10,977 nucleotides of DNA, taken from assembly GCA_022572905.1 (NCBI GenBank), contig JACZUZ010000026.1, positions 1-10,977 on the forward strand, written 5' to 3'. Within the stretch, counting starts at the first letter, position 1, and each line of letters opens with the position of its first letter. This document shows positions 1-7,188 of this stretch, piece after piece. The translations under genes and the position numbers were made by a program. A model generated the notes under the pieces. It ran no database searches, was not told the DNA's origin, and saw only the letters and a list, made by a program, of their open reading frames with translations. This DNA is from Candidatus Zixiibacteriota bacterium (GTDB lineage Bacteria; Zixibacteria; MSB-5A5; GN15; JACZUZ01).

Positions 1-71
1 GCTTATGTAGGTTTTTCTGATTCATATCGATCTTTCATTTACTGTTTGTGTCGGTTGATGTCTTCGATAGG

Positions 72-101
72 ATTATACCGCATTTCACTATATCGGTTCA
101 A
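72..101 (-). promoter_or_regulatory. Candidate leftward sigma70-type promoter
   Basis: Read on the minus strand there is a -35-like TTGAAC (101-96), an 18-base spacer and a perfect -10 TATAAT (77-72). It would start a transcript near position 65, about 40 bases before a minus-strand ATG at 25 whose frame stays open to the window edge. Only consensus matching supports it. Confidence 0.3.
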
Positions 102-169
102 GTCTTTGAATTCCCGACATTGAAATTCGTGTTCAGGCAGAGGGTTCCGTTAGCGCCATTTTCGGGGCC

Positions 170-198
170 TTGACATGGCCTTATTCCTCAGTCATTAT
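170..198 (+). promoter_or_regulatory. Candidate promoter of the thiolase operon
   Basis: A perfect -35 box TTGACA (170-175) is followed by a 17-base spacer and CATTAT (193-198, 4 of 6 matches to TATAAT). Transcription would begin near 205 and leave a leader of about 195 bases before the GTG start at 400. It is the best sigma70-like match upstream of the operon. The long leader is unexplained apart from a hairpin at its very 5' end. Confidence 0.4.
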
Positions 199-205
199 GA
201 GCCAT

Positions 206-226
206 AGTCGGTCAGGGATTCCGACT
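206..226 (+). other. Hairpin at the predicted 5' end of the operon transcript
   Basis: AGTCGG (206-211) and CCGACT (221-226) are perfect complements around a 9-base loop. There is no following T-run, so it is not an intrinsic terminator. It sits directly at the transcription start inferred from the 170-198 promoter, where a 5' stem could stabilise the mRNA. A 6-bp stem can also arise by chance. Confidence 0.3.
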
Positions 227-386
227 CGTAAGAAGGATTTCTCAGAGATATCCGTAAAAGCAAGAATGGCTTCGCCTCCCCCGCTCCTGGCCCGCTTCAA
301 ATTTAACTGACTGATTAATTCGTCTTCCAGGGAAATAATTCGCGAAGTGGAATCTCTAGGAAAGACAATTCCGAAAGAACAATATT

Positions 387-393
387 AGGAGGG
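387..393 (+). promoter_or_regulatory. Strong Shine-Dalgarno fixing a GTG start
   Basis: AGGAGGG lies six bases before the GTG at 400. It is the strongest ribosome-binding site in the window and settles the non-ATG start of the thiolase gene. Confidence 0.8.
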
Positions 394-399
394 TAATCT

Positions 400-1575
400 G
401 TGAAAGAAGTTGTAATAATAGACGGAGCCAGGACGGCTTTTACCGCATTTTGTGGGTCTTTTAAAGACGTCAGCGCCCTGGACTTGGGGGCGGCGGTCGC
501 CAAAGAGGCCCTGGAGCGCTCCGGTGTTTCGCCCGAGGATGTGGATCACACCATCATGGGAAACGCCATGCAGACCAGCAAGGACGCGCTTTATGGGGCT
601 CGTCATGTCGCCCTGAAAGCGGGCGTGCCTGTGGAAAAACCGGCCTTCACCGTGAATCGAATCTGCGGCTCAGGGCTGCAGGCCATAATCAACGCTGTCC
701 AGCTAATTCAGCTTGGCGAGGCCGAAATTGTTCTGGCCGGGGGTATGGAGAATATGTCCCAGGCCCCGCATGTTATTCGCGGAGCTCGCTGGGGAATACC
801 GCTGGGACGCTCTGAGATGGAAGACTCGCTCTGGGAAGCTCTGACCGACACTTATTGCGACACAAGTATGGGAGTGACCGCTGAGAATCTTGCCGAAAAA
901 TACAAAGTGACCCGCGAGGATGCCGATGAATACGCTCTGCGAAGCCAACAGTTGGCCACCAAGGCCCAGGAGGAATGCTGGTTTTCGCAGGAAATCACTT
1001 CGGTGGAGATCAAAACTCGCAAAGGCCCAATCCAGGTCGAAAAAGACGAGCATATACGCCCGGACGCTTCTCTGGAGTCTCTGGCCAAGCTCAAAACGGT
1101 TTTCAAGAAGGACGGAGTAATCACGGCCGGGAACGCTTCGGGTATTTGCGATGGCGCGGCCGCAGTAGTGCTTACTAGTCGCGAAGTGGCTGAAAAAAGA
1201 GGGCTGGAAACCCTTGGGACAATCCGTTCCCACGCCGTAGCCGGAGTCGATCCGACCATTATGGGAATTGGCCCTGTCTCGGCCATTCGCCAGGCCGCCG
1301 AGCGCGCGGGAGTTAGTGTCGATGACTTCGAGACCGTGGAAGTTAATGAGGCTTTCGCGCCGCAGGTTATTGCGGTTGAAAGAGAATTGAAGCTCAATCG
1401 TGACCGCCTCAACCCCAATGGCGGAGGAATTTCGATAGGCCATCCGCTCGGCGCCTCGGGCGCGAGATTAGCATTGACGCTGTTATACCATATGCGCCGA
1501 AATGATCAAAAACTCGGAGTCGCCTCGCTTTGTATTGGCGGCGGACAGGGAATCGCCGCTGTATTCGGGCGCTAA
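400..1575 (+). CDS. Acetyl-CoA C-acetyltransferase (thiolase)
   Basis: A thiolase of 391 residues, the usual length for the biosynthetic/degradative thiolase family (AtoB, ThlA, PhaA, FadA). It joins two acetyl-CoA to acetoacetyl-CoA, or cleaves 3-ketoacyl-CoA in reverse, in the cytoplasm. The N-terminus carries the family IIDGARTAF motif. The acylated cysteine is C89 in VNRICGSGLQ, the NEAFA motif is at 316-320, H348 lies in GHPLG and the second catalytic cysteine is C378 in CIGGGQG, so the active site looks intact. The GTG start is fixed by AGGAGGG six bases upstream and by the typical N-terminus. It is first in an operon with hydroxybutyryl-CoA dehydrogenase and crotonase, which argues for C4 (acetoacetyl-CoA) work. 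Chain-length preference cannot be read from sequence, so no symbol is given. The gene is distinctly richer in GC than those downstream. Confidence 0.96.
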   Translation: MKEVVIIDGARTAFTAFCGSFKDVSALDLGAAVAKEALERSGVSPEDVDHTIMGNAMQTSKDALYGARHVALKAGVPVEKPAFTVNRICGSGLQAIINAVQLIQLGEAEIVLAGGMENMSQAPHVIRGARWGIPLGRSEMEDSLWEALTDTYCDTSMGVTAENLAEKYKVTREDADEYALRSQQLATKAQEECWFSQEITSVEIKTRKGPIQVEKDEHIRPDASLESLAKLKTVFKKDGVITAGNASGICDGAAAVVLTSREVAEKRGLETLGTIRSHAVAGVDPTIMGIGPVSAIRQAAERAGVSVDDFETVEVNEAFAPQVIAVERELKLNRDRLNPNGGGISIGHPLGASGARLALTLLYHMRRNDQKLGVASLCIGGGQGIAAVFGR

Positions 1576-1626
1576 AAAATCGGCCCCAAAAAGAAATTAT
1601 TCATTCACTGAAAAAAGGAACGAATT

Positions 1627-2538
1627 ATGACACCCGCAACAGAAACAATGGAGCCGCCAACTGTCTCAACAGGCGCCGCGGCGAAAATCAAAAATGTAGG
1701 AGTGGTCGGATGCGGACTTATGGGAAGAGGAATTGCCCAGGTCGCCGCGCAAACGGGCTATAAAGTGCGTGTACACGAACAGTCCGAGGATATTTTCAAA
1801 AAAGGCCTTGGCGCTATTACGAAATCGCTTGCGAAAGGCGTAGAGCGCGGCAAGCTCGACGAAGAAACAAAAACCAAAGCGCTCGCGAATATTTCTTACG
1901 CGGGTTCGATGGCTGATTTCGCGGATTGCGATATTATGATTGAGGCTGTCACGGAAAACATAGAAGTCAAAAAAGCGATTTTCAAAGAGCTCGACGGAAT
2001 CTGTAAACCGGAATGCATTTTCGCCTCCAATACAAGTTCGATTCCCATTTCTGATATGGCCGTGGTAACCGGTCGGCGCGACAAGTTTGTTGGGACGCAC
2101 TTCTTCAATCCGGTTCCAATTATGAAGCTGGTCGAAATTGTGCGCTCAATCGACACATCCGAGGAAACATTTCAGACCGCTCTTGATTTTGGCAAGGCGC
2201 TGGGCAAGATAACTGTCGGCGCCAAAGACACACCCGGATTTATTGTCAATGTCTTACTTGTTCCGTATTTGATCGACGCGGTGCATCAGCTTGAAATCGG
2301 TCTCGCTTCCGCCGAGGACATTGACTCGGCCATGGTAAACGGTTGCGGGCATCCGATGGGTCCTCTGACACTCCTGGATTTTGTCGGACTGGATACGACG
2401 CTTTACATCGCGGATATTATGTTTGCGGAATTCAAATCGCCGCATTACAGCGCGCCCCCGCTCTTGCGCCGTCTGGTAAACGCTGGATACAATGGCAAGA
2501 AAGCCGGTAGAGGCATTTATGACTATTCTTCCAAATGA
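1627..2538 (+). CDS. hbd: 3-hydroxybutyryl-CoA dehydrogenase
   Basis: A 303-residue single-domain-pair dehydrogenase that interconverts acetoacetyl-CoA and 3-hydroxybutyryl-CoA with NAD(P)H. The Rossmann dinucleotide motif GCGLMGRG is at about residues 28-35, and the second strand ends in an acidic residue (E51), which favours NAD. Catalytic residues are visible: S137 in NTSS, H158 in GTHFFNP, E170 in KLVEIV and N208 in GFIVNVL. The C-terminal 3HCDH domain has GHPMGPLTLLDFVGLD and ends GKKAGRGIYDY, typical of the short monofunctional family (Hbd, PaaH, FadB2). The ATG is preceded by AAAGGAA at good spacing and lies 51 bases after the thiolase stop. An extra hydrophilic Thr/Pro-rich tail of about 20 residues precedes the Rossmann fold. 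An internal ATG at 1648 would shorten it, but the first start has the clear ribosome-binding site. The 3' end overlaps the next gene. Confidence 0.96.
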   Translation: MTPATETMEPPTVSTGAAAKIKNVGVVGCGLMGRGIAQVAAQTGYKVRVHEQSEDIFKKGLGAITKSLAKGVERGKLDEETKTKALANISYAGSMADFADCDIMIEAVTENIEVKKAIFKELDGICKPECIFASNTSSIPISDMAVVTGRRDKFVGTHFFNPVPIMKLVEIVRSIDTSEETFQTALDFGKALGKITVGAKDTPGFIVNVLLVPYLIDAVHQLEIGLASAEDIDSAMVNGCGHPMGPLTLLDFVGLDTTLYIADIMFAEFKSPHYSAPPLLRRLVNAGYNGKKAGRGIYDYSSK

Positions 2539-3364
2539 ACCCGCGACAAATAAAACAAGCAGCGAGTCAATGACAGTGACAACAGGGAATTACGAACTAA
2601 TTAAAATCGCCCAAGACGGTTTTGTGGCTACTGTCACAATAGACCGTCCCGACGCCCTAAACGCGCTCAACAAACAGATAATCGCCGAGTTGCAGGACTG
2701 GACTCGCTCGGTTTGGTATGATGATACAATTCGCGTGATAATTATTACCGGCGCGGGCAAAGCCTTTATTAGCGGGGCGGACATTGGCGAGCTGGTGGAG
2801 CTAGGCGCAATAACCGGCGCCCGCAAATCAACGGTGGGACAGCATCTGATGAAATCGCTGGAGAATATACCCAAAGTGGTGATTGCCGCTATCAATGGTT
2901 TCGCCTTCGGCGGGGGGTTGGAGCTTGCTCTGGCCTGCGATATTCGCGTGGCATCAGAAAAAGCTCGCATGGGTTTACCCGAGGTCAAGCTGGGTATAAT
3001 CCCCGGCTATGGCGGAACACAGCGCCTGGCGCGTTTGATCGGCGCCGGTCGGGCCAAGCAGATGATTTTCACCGGCGAGTTCTACACAGCCGACCAGTGC
3101 AAAGAATTTGGCTTGCTTCAGGAGGTTTGGGCGCCTGATGAATTTATGGCTAAGACCAAAGAGCTGGCGGAGTTGATTGCGTCGCGCGGACCGCTTGCTG
3201 TTGCGGCGGCCAAAGAGTGTATTAATCGCGGACTGGATATGCCGCTTTCGAACGGCAATGATTTCGAGAAAATAACTTTTGGAAATATCTCGGCGACTGT
3301 TGATATGCACGAAGGATTGACCGCATTCCTGGAAAAACGCGACCCGAATTTTAAGGGGGAGTGA
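2519..3364 (+). CDS. Enoyl-CoA hydratase (crotonase family)
   Basis: A crotonase-fold protein of 281 residues from this start that hydrates crotonyl-CoA or other 2-enoyl-CoA to the 3-hydroxyacyl-CoA. The oxyanion-hole elements are FISGADI (about 83-89) and FGGG (130-133). Both hydratase glutamates are present: E135 in GGGLELALACDI and E155 in GLPEVKLGIIPGYGG, 20 residues apart as in classical hydratases, so hydratase rather than isomerase activity is likely. The C-terminus carries the familiar EGLTAFLEKRDPNFKG. The frame is open from 2492. I chose ATG 2519 because AGAGG lies about seven bases upstream; it overlaps the dehydrogenase stop by 20 bases, suggesting translational coupling. ATG 2570 is a real alternative that would give a conventional short N-terminus without the Ser/Thr-rich tail. 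It is last in the operon and followed by a strong terminator. Confidence 0.94.
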   Translation: MTILPNEPATNKTSSESMTVTTGNYELIKIAQDGFVATVTIDRPDALNALNKQIIAELQDWTRSVWYDDTIRVIIITGAGKAFISGADIGELVELGAITGARKSTVGQHLMKSLENIPKVVIAAINGFAFGGGLELALACDIRVASEKARMGLPEVKLGIIPGYGGTQRLARLIGAGRAKQMIFTGEFYTADQCKEFGLLQEVWAPDEFMAKTKELAELIASRGPLAVAAAKECINRGLDMPLSNGNDFEKITFGNISATVDMHEGLTAFLEKRDPNFKGE

Positions 3365-3427
3365 GTTTTCGGCCTACCGATCCCAGCCGGGCTGTGTCTA
3401 TTTAGTCAAGAATAATTGTTATGTGTA

Positions 3428-3455
3428 GGGGCGTCGCTTGCGGCGCCCTTTTTTT
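3428..3455 (+). terminator. Intrinsic terminator of the thiolase operon
   Basis: GGGCGTCG (3429-3436) pairs with CGGCGCCC (3441-3448) in an 8-bp stem with one G-U wobble. The loop is the stable tetraloop CTTG (3437-3440) and seven T follow (3449-3455). It lies 64 bases past the crotonase stop and separates the operon from the protease gene. Confidence 0.88.
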
Positions 3456-3547
3456 GTTACCCCGGATATCCTTCGAATGAAGATTAGAGGACGTTGAGAG
3501 ATATGGGGATGAGGAAAGAATCTGAGTAGTTTTACAGAGAATGTGAC

Positions 3548-3576
3548 TTGTCAAGGACATAATATGTGATTGACAA
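3548..3576. promoter_or_regulatory. Operator-like inverted repeat overlapping a -35 box
   Basis: TTGTCAA (3548-3554) and TTGACAA (3570-3576) are perfect 7-bp inverted repeats with 15 bases between them, 22 bp centre to centre, about two helical turns. The right half contains the -35 box of the promoter proposed for the protease gene. This is the geometry expected of a dimeric repressor site, but no regulator is encoded nearby. Confidence 0.35.
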
Positions 3577-3597
3577 ACAAGATATTGCTACTATTGT
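3570..3597 (+). promoter_or_regulatory. Candidate promoter of the lipoprotein protease gene
   Basis: A perfect TTGACA (3570-3575), a 16-base spacer and TATTGT (3592-3597, 4 of 6 matches to the -10 consensus). Transcription would begin near 3604, about 50 bases before the preferred ATG at 3653. The stretch 3365-3652 otherwise contains only the operon terminator and the inverted repeat. Confidence 0.5.
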
Positions 3598-3652
3598 ATT
3601 TGACGTGGCCTAAATGTTTAGTAAATCAATTCTGGGAGAAAAAGTAGAAGAG

Positions 3653-4399
3653 ATGTTAAAAAAGACTTATTGGATCGTTCTCATCTTTAGCTTTGTTCTG
3701 AACTTGATAATTGCTTGCGGCGTAAATTCGAGCGAAGTAGATCAAAAACTCATTAAAGAGTGGTCGCAAACAGTGGGGTTGATTCTGATTCCTGCGGAGT
3801 ACCCCAAGAATTACGGAACATTCTTCGTTTGTGAGAGCGAAACAGGGTTTGCATACGGTATTACGGCGCATCATCTCTTTCTGCCAAAGGTCTACATTGA
3901 TAGTCTTAACTCGGAACGTAAATATACTACTGCGACTGCCTACTATAGTGACGGAAACGCTTCCAGAAAAATGATCTGTAATATTTCTCAAAGTTTCCCT
4001 GACTACGACGTTGTAAATTTCTATCCGGACTCGAGTGAGATTGCTAAGAACAGTCAATTTACATTCACGTCCCTAAAGTATTCCGATCTAGATAGCGCTA
4101 CAGAAATTCGTTTATTGGATGAAGTAATATATTTTGGCTTTCCCCATGGACTAGGGGCGTCCTTTACAGAGAGAAGGAACGACCCTGTTGTTAGAAAGAC
4201 AGTGGTTTCTCTTGTTTCCTCCAACAGTAACTATTTTTGGATTCAGAGCTTAGCTGGTAAAGGTTCAAGTGGATCTCCAGTGTACTCACTACGGACCAAG
4301 AAGCTAGTTGGGATGGTTCTTTCAATTTTTAAGGACCGGGATACGGACTTAACTAAAGTCTTACGGGCTGATCGTATCCGGCAGTTGCTCAAACGCTAG
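3653..4399 (+). CDS. Trypsin-fold serine protease, predicted lipoprotein
   Basis: A 248-residue protein with a lipoprotein signal: basic MLKK, a hydrophobic stretch (about 6-21) and lipobox LIIAC with C22 as the lipidated residue. The rest resembles a chymotrypsin/HtrA-like protease domain without PDZ. Candidate triad residues are H74 in GITAHHLF, D119 in FPDYDVVNF and S206 in GKGSSGSPV; the GSSGSP motif with following VYS and KKLVGMVLS fits the family's C-terminal half. I infer a serine peptidase tethered to a membrane facing the periplasm; its substrate is unknown. The frame is open from ATG 3614, but ATG 3653 gives a normal lipoprotein N-terminus and has AGAAGAG just upstream. The gene is visibly AT-richer (roughly 40% GC in sampled lines) than its neighbours, stands alone between a terminator and a convergent gene, and may have been acquired. 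No specific family name is recognised. Confidence 0.8.
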   Translation: MLKKTYWIVLIFSFVLNLIIACGVNSSEVDQKLIKEWSQTVGLILIPAEYPKNYGTFFVCESETGFAYGITAHHLFLPKVYIDSLNSERKYTTATAYYSDGNASRKMICNISQSFPDYDVVNFYPDSSEIAKNSQFTFTSLKYSDLDSATEIRLLDEVIYFGFPHGLGASFTERRNDPVVRKTVVSLVSSNSNYFWIQSLAGKGSSGSPVYSLRTKKLVGMVLSIFKDRDTDLTKVLRADRIRQLLKR

Positions 4400-4455
4400 G
4401 ATTTTATGTGATTGGGTGAGTCCACTTCGCCCACTCTAACTAATTCCCCTACCCC

Positions 4456-7188
4456 TCAAAACCTCAACCCCGCATCAAAATGAACGCGGTCTCGTCCCTG
4501 CGAGGCGCGGCCATAGACAAATGTAATCGGTCCGAGCGGAGTGTCGAAACCAACCCCCGCAGCCCAGCCATGATTGAATTTGTCGAACTTAATATCGTCA
4601 GTTTGAACGAATGTGTTTCCTGAGTTGTATTTTGCGGTAAAATACATACGTGCGAAGGCCTGATAGCGCAGTTCCAAGTTAAATAGTATCGCTTTCTCAC
4701 CGGATAATTCCTCCCGGCGAAATCCTTCGAATGACCCTGTTCCGCCAAGGTAAAATCTCTCCGGGCTGGGAAGATTGGAGCGCGAGCCGCCCGCAAAGAA
4801 ACGCGGATGAATATTCCAGCGTTCGCCAAGCGGTATATAACTTTCCAGCGACGTTGTCCATTTCGTGAATTCGGTATTACCGCCAAAAATTTTCCCAGCA
4901 GTTTCGAGCGACAGTGAATAGCGATTTCCTCTGCGCGGGAAACTTGCGCGATCAAAATTCTCAACCAGCAAACCAAGCATGAATCTGCGCAGGTCATATT
5001 CCTCCTCATTCCCGGCGAAAACCGCATCCACGCGCTCCACTCCGATTCCCGCAGACACAACACCCAGTCTTGCGATCTGTTGACCCAGTGTGAACTCTAC
5101 TCCGGCTCTCTCCTCGACTCGCTGTCCGAGTCCTTCGCCGTTTGAGTTATACAATATCCTGTCGACCCGTCGAAAATAGGCTTCGATATCGAATGCAACA
5201 TACGTGCGCAGAAACCTGGCTGTTCGCAAACCAACCGCGCCGCTTTTTCTGCGATCCGCCAATCGCGTGCGCACGAACACTTCAAGTCCGACACCCATGA
5301 CATTGTTTTCAAGTAACTCCAAATATCCTTCGCTTTGATATTCATCATCCCAGCGATATCCGAGCCTGAGCAATACGCTGTTTTGCTCCTTCAAATCAGC
5401 TAAGAATATCGCTCCGGAATCAGTGTACTTCGTTTGTAGCGACACTCTGCGGAACAACCCCGATCCGTAGATATCCCTGTATGAATTCTCAATCGATTTG
5501 AGTGTAATAGGCTCGCCGGGAGACAGATACATGCGATCAATAACAAAACTCTCTCTCGTGCGCTCCAAACCGGAAATCTGGCGGTGGCTGACGATTCCCG
5601 GATTGATTTTAACATAAAGTGTCTTTTCATCACGGATGTATTCAAGCTGGGTGATAGAGAAAAAATCGAATCCGTTTTTCGTGTGACGGTTCTTGAGGAG
5701 CGCCGCGAGCGAGTCGAGCAAAATAGTAGCGGGTGTATTGTCAAGCTCGTCCAGCCAGCCGCGGATAGCGCTCGCTGTGACAATATTGCTTCCCTCAACT
5801 GATATTTTCACTGATTTCCAATCAGGGCGTTTGTTTGCGCCAATATAAAGGTCAACTTCGACTACGGAGACTGAAGTTTGCTCGCTCGCAACAGTATGCG
5901 CGTTCAGATAGATGAGGTCGTGGGCGCGAATTTCGCCTTCAAGTATTGAATCCAGCTCGCGCATCGATAATAACAGACCTGATTTCTGAATTGTTTTTCC
6001 AATTGAGGTTTCGATGTCAGTATCGCTGTTAAAGGAAATGTTTTTGATTCTTATTCGTTTGAGACTGTTTTTGAGTTCATGCTCCGCTATGATTTCATCG
6101 CAAACGATAAGCGCGGAGTTGTAGCCAGAGTTTATAATCGCATCAATTGTCGCGAAATCAGTTCCGCCGAATGAGGAAAGTTCGGGAGCTACTACATAAT
6201 CCGCCTTTTCGAGCGCTTCTTGAAGCTCGCGGTTTGACATGATCGTTGTCACCTGCACCGCAAGGCTAAACGGGTCTCGAATATTTTCTATGCTCGCAAG
6301 TGAGGAGGTTGTGTTAACCGCGACAACGGGTGTATTATCGGAAACAAATGAACGCGCCTGCTCGACTGGAAGCGGTGTAAGCATGCCGCCATCCATGAGC
6401 AGGCTATTCTCCTTTTCAACTCCGGCGAACGCCAGAGGAAAAGCCATCGTCGCCCGAAGAGCGAGGGCCAAATCCCCGGAATCAAGCAAAACGGCTTTAC
6501 CTGAAACTATATCAGTGGCGACACTTTTAAATGGCGTCTCAAGCCGGGAGAAATTTCCCCTAGCGGCGTAGTTCTGGGGAAGGGTCAAGAGCGAGAGCAT
6601 CTCGGTCACCTGTTGCGCGGCGCTCAGCTCCCGAGGGATTGTCGGTCGCCAGGAATCAAAACGAATAGTTATCAAAGCTCTGTCGCGGGATTCCCTCTGC
6701 GAAACCAGTAGTGAGCGCCTGGCTGGCGAATTGGAGAACAATTCTCCGAAATCGATTGAGCTGGCCAGGTCCTCGATTTCATCAGGTGAATATCCGACCG
6801 CGTAAAGTCCGCCGACCACGCCGCCCATTGACGTTCCCGCTATGCCGACAATCTCGATATGCTTTTCGTCAAAAGCCCGTAACACTCCAATTGAGGCCAA
6901 TCCGCGTGCGCCTCCTCCGGAAAGCGCCAGGGCGATTCTCGGTGTGCCGGTCTTTGAACGCTGGGATATATCGTACTTGCCCCAGCGTCGATTGTATTCG
7001 AGTCGATTTTCGGCCAGCGAAATTGTTGGAAGCAAAAAGAGAAACGCCAGAGTGAGACACAAACAAACTCTTATTTTCGCTTGCGCCGAAACCCACTTTG
7101 TCTGTCTTTGTCCCGGCGCATGCTTACTGCAAGTCAGGCCGAACAAACTTGAGCGGAAGTTACTCTTGTCAAAATCAAACAGATTCAT
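4456..7188 (-). CDS. Patatin-like phospholipase fused to POTRA and outer-membrane barrel
   Basis: A 910-residue protein. A signal peptide ends near SLA-59. The patatin domain (about 84-280) has the oxyanion loop SGGGARGLA (90-98), the nucleophile S120 in GTSMGG and the partner D266 in MDGGM, so the Ser-Asp dyad is intact. From about 377 to 603 come two or three POTRA-like repeats; the last (about 530-603) shows ISGLERTRESFVI, then GEPI, YGSGLFRRV and a closing LKEQ. From about 605 to the end is a BamA/TamA/FhaC-type beta barrel finishing in Phe-910, as Bam substrates do. The layout matches PlpD-like (type Vd) patatin autotransporters; the likely role is a lipase displayed at or carried to the cell surface. 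The ATG at 7188 lacks a clear ribosome-binding site and leaves 37 residues before the signal-peptide core; TTG 7146 is an alternative. It runs convergent to the protease gene, with no strong terminator between. Confidence 0.93.
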   Translation of the reverse strand: MNLFDFDKSNFRSSLFGLTCSKHAPGQRQTKWVSAQAKIRVCLCLTLAFLFLLPTISLAENRLEYNRRWGKYDISQRSKTGTPRIALALSGGGARGLASIGVLRAFDEKHIEIVGIAGTSMGGVVGGLYAVGYSPDEIEDLASSIDFGELFSNSPARRSLLVSQRESRDRALITIRFDSWRPTIPRELSAAQQVTEMLSLLTLPQNYAARGNFSRLETPFKSVATDIVSGKAVLLDSGDLALALRATMAFPLAFAGVEKENSLLMDGGMLTPLPVEQARSFVSDNTPVVAVNTTSSLASIENIRDPFSLAVQVTTIMSNRELQEALEKADYVVAPELSSFGGTDFATIDAIINSGYNSALIVCDEIIAEHELKNSLKRIRIKNISFNSDTDIETSIGKTIQKSGLLLSMRELDSILEGEIRAHDLIYLNAHTVASEQTSVSVVEVDLYIGANKRPDWKSVKISVEGSNIVTASAIRGWLDELDNTPATILLDSLAALLKNRHTKNGFDFFSITQLEYIRDEKTLYVKINPGIVSHRQISGLERTRESFVIDRMYLSPGEPITLKSIENSYRDIYGSGLFRRVSLQTKYTDSGAIFLADLKEQNSVLLRLGYRWDDEYQSEGYLELLENNVMGVGLEVFVRTRLADRRKSGAVGLRTARFLRTYVAFDIEAYFRRVDRILYNSNGEGLGQRVEERAGVEFTLGQQIARLGVVSAGIGVERVDAVFAGNEEEYDLRRFMLGLLVENFDRASFPRRGNRYSLSLETAGKIFGGNTEFTKWTTSLESYIPLGERWNIHPRFFAGGSRSNLPSPERFYLGGTGSFEGFRREELSGEKAILFNLELRYQAFARMYFTAKYNSGNTFVQTDDIKFDKFNHGWAAGVGFDTPLGPITFVYGRASQGRDRVHFDAGLRF

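Larger units (their letters stand above)
1..399. other. Non-coding leader region upstream of the thiolase operon
   Basis: I see no convincing gene here. The region holds a leftward promoter candidate (72-101), a rightward promoter candidate (170-198), a perfect 6-bp hairpin (206-226), an 8-bp palindrome TTCGCGAA (339-346) and the thiolase ribosome-binding site (387-393). A 67-codon stop-free frame without ATG or GTG near its beginning lies on the minus strand at 184-384 and is discussed in the findings. The far left edge could contain the first codons of a leftward gene (ATG at 25-23 on the minus strand, then NQKNLHK, open to the edge), but eight residues are too few to call it. Confidence 0.6.

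Noticed and set aside
703..1443. 246-codon open frame antisense to the thiolase gene
   Set aside because: It lies wholly within a gene with all thiolase active-site motifs, has no recognisable domain, and reflects the GC-rich codon use of the real gene.
3614..3652. Earlier ATG for the lipoprotein protease
   Set aside because: It would place 13 charged residues before the lipoprotein signal, has no ribosome-binding site, and lies only about 10 bases from the inferred transcription start.
4413..4433. Hairpin between the convergent protease and patatin genes as a bidirectional terminator
   Set aside because: The stem is about 7 bp with a G-U pair and no T-run follows on either strand, too weak to call.
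6842..7165. Upstream extension of the methyltransferase frame
   Set aside because: This part is antisense to the patatin domain, has no family similarity, and a ribosome-binding site precedes TTG 7166.
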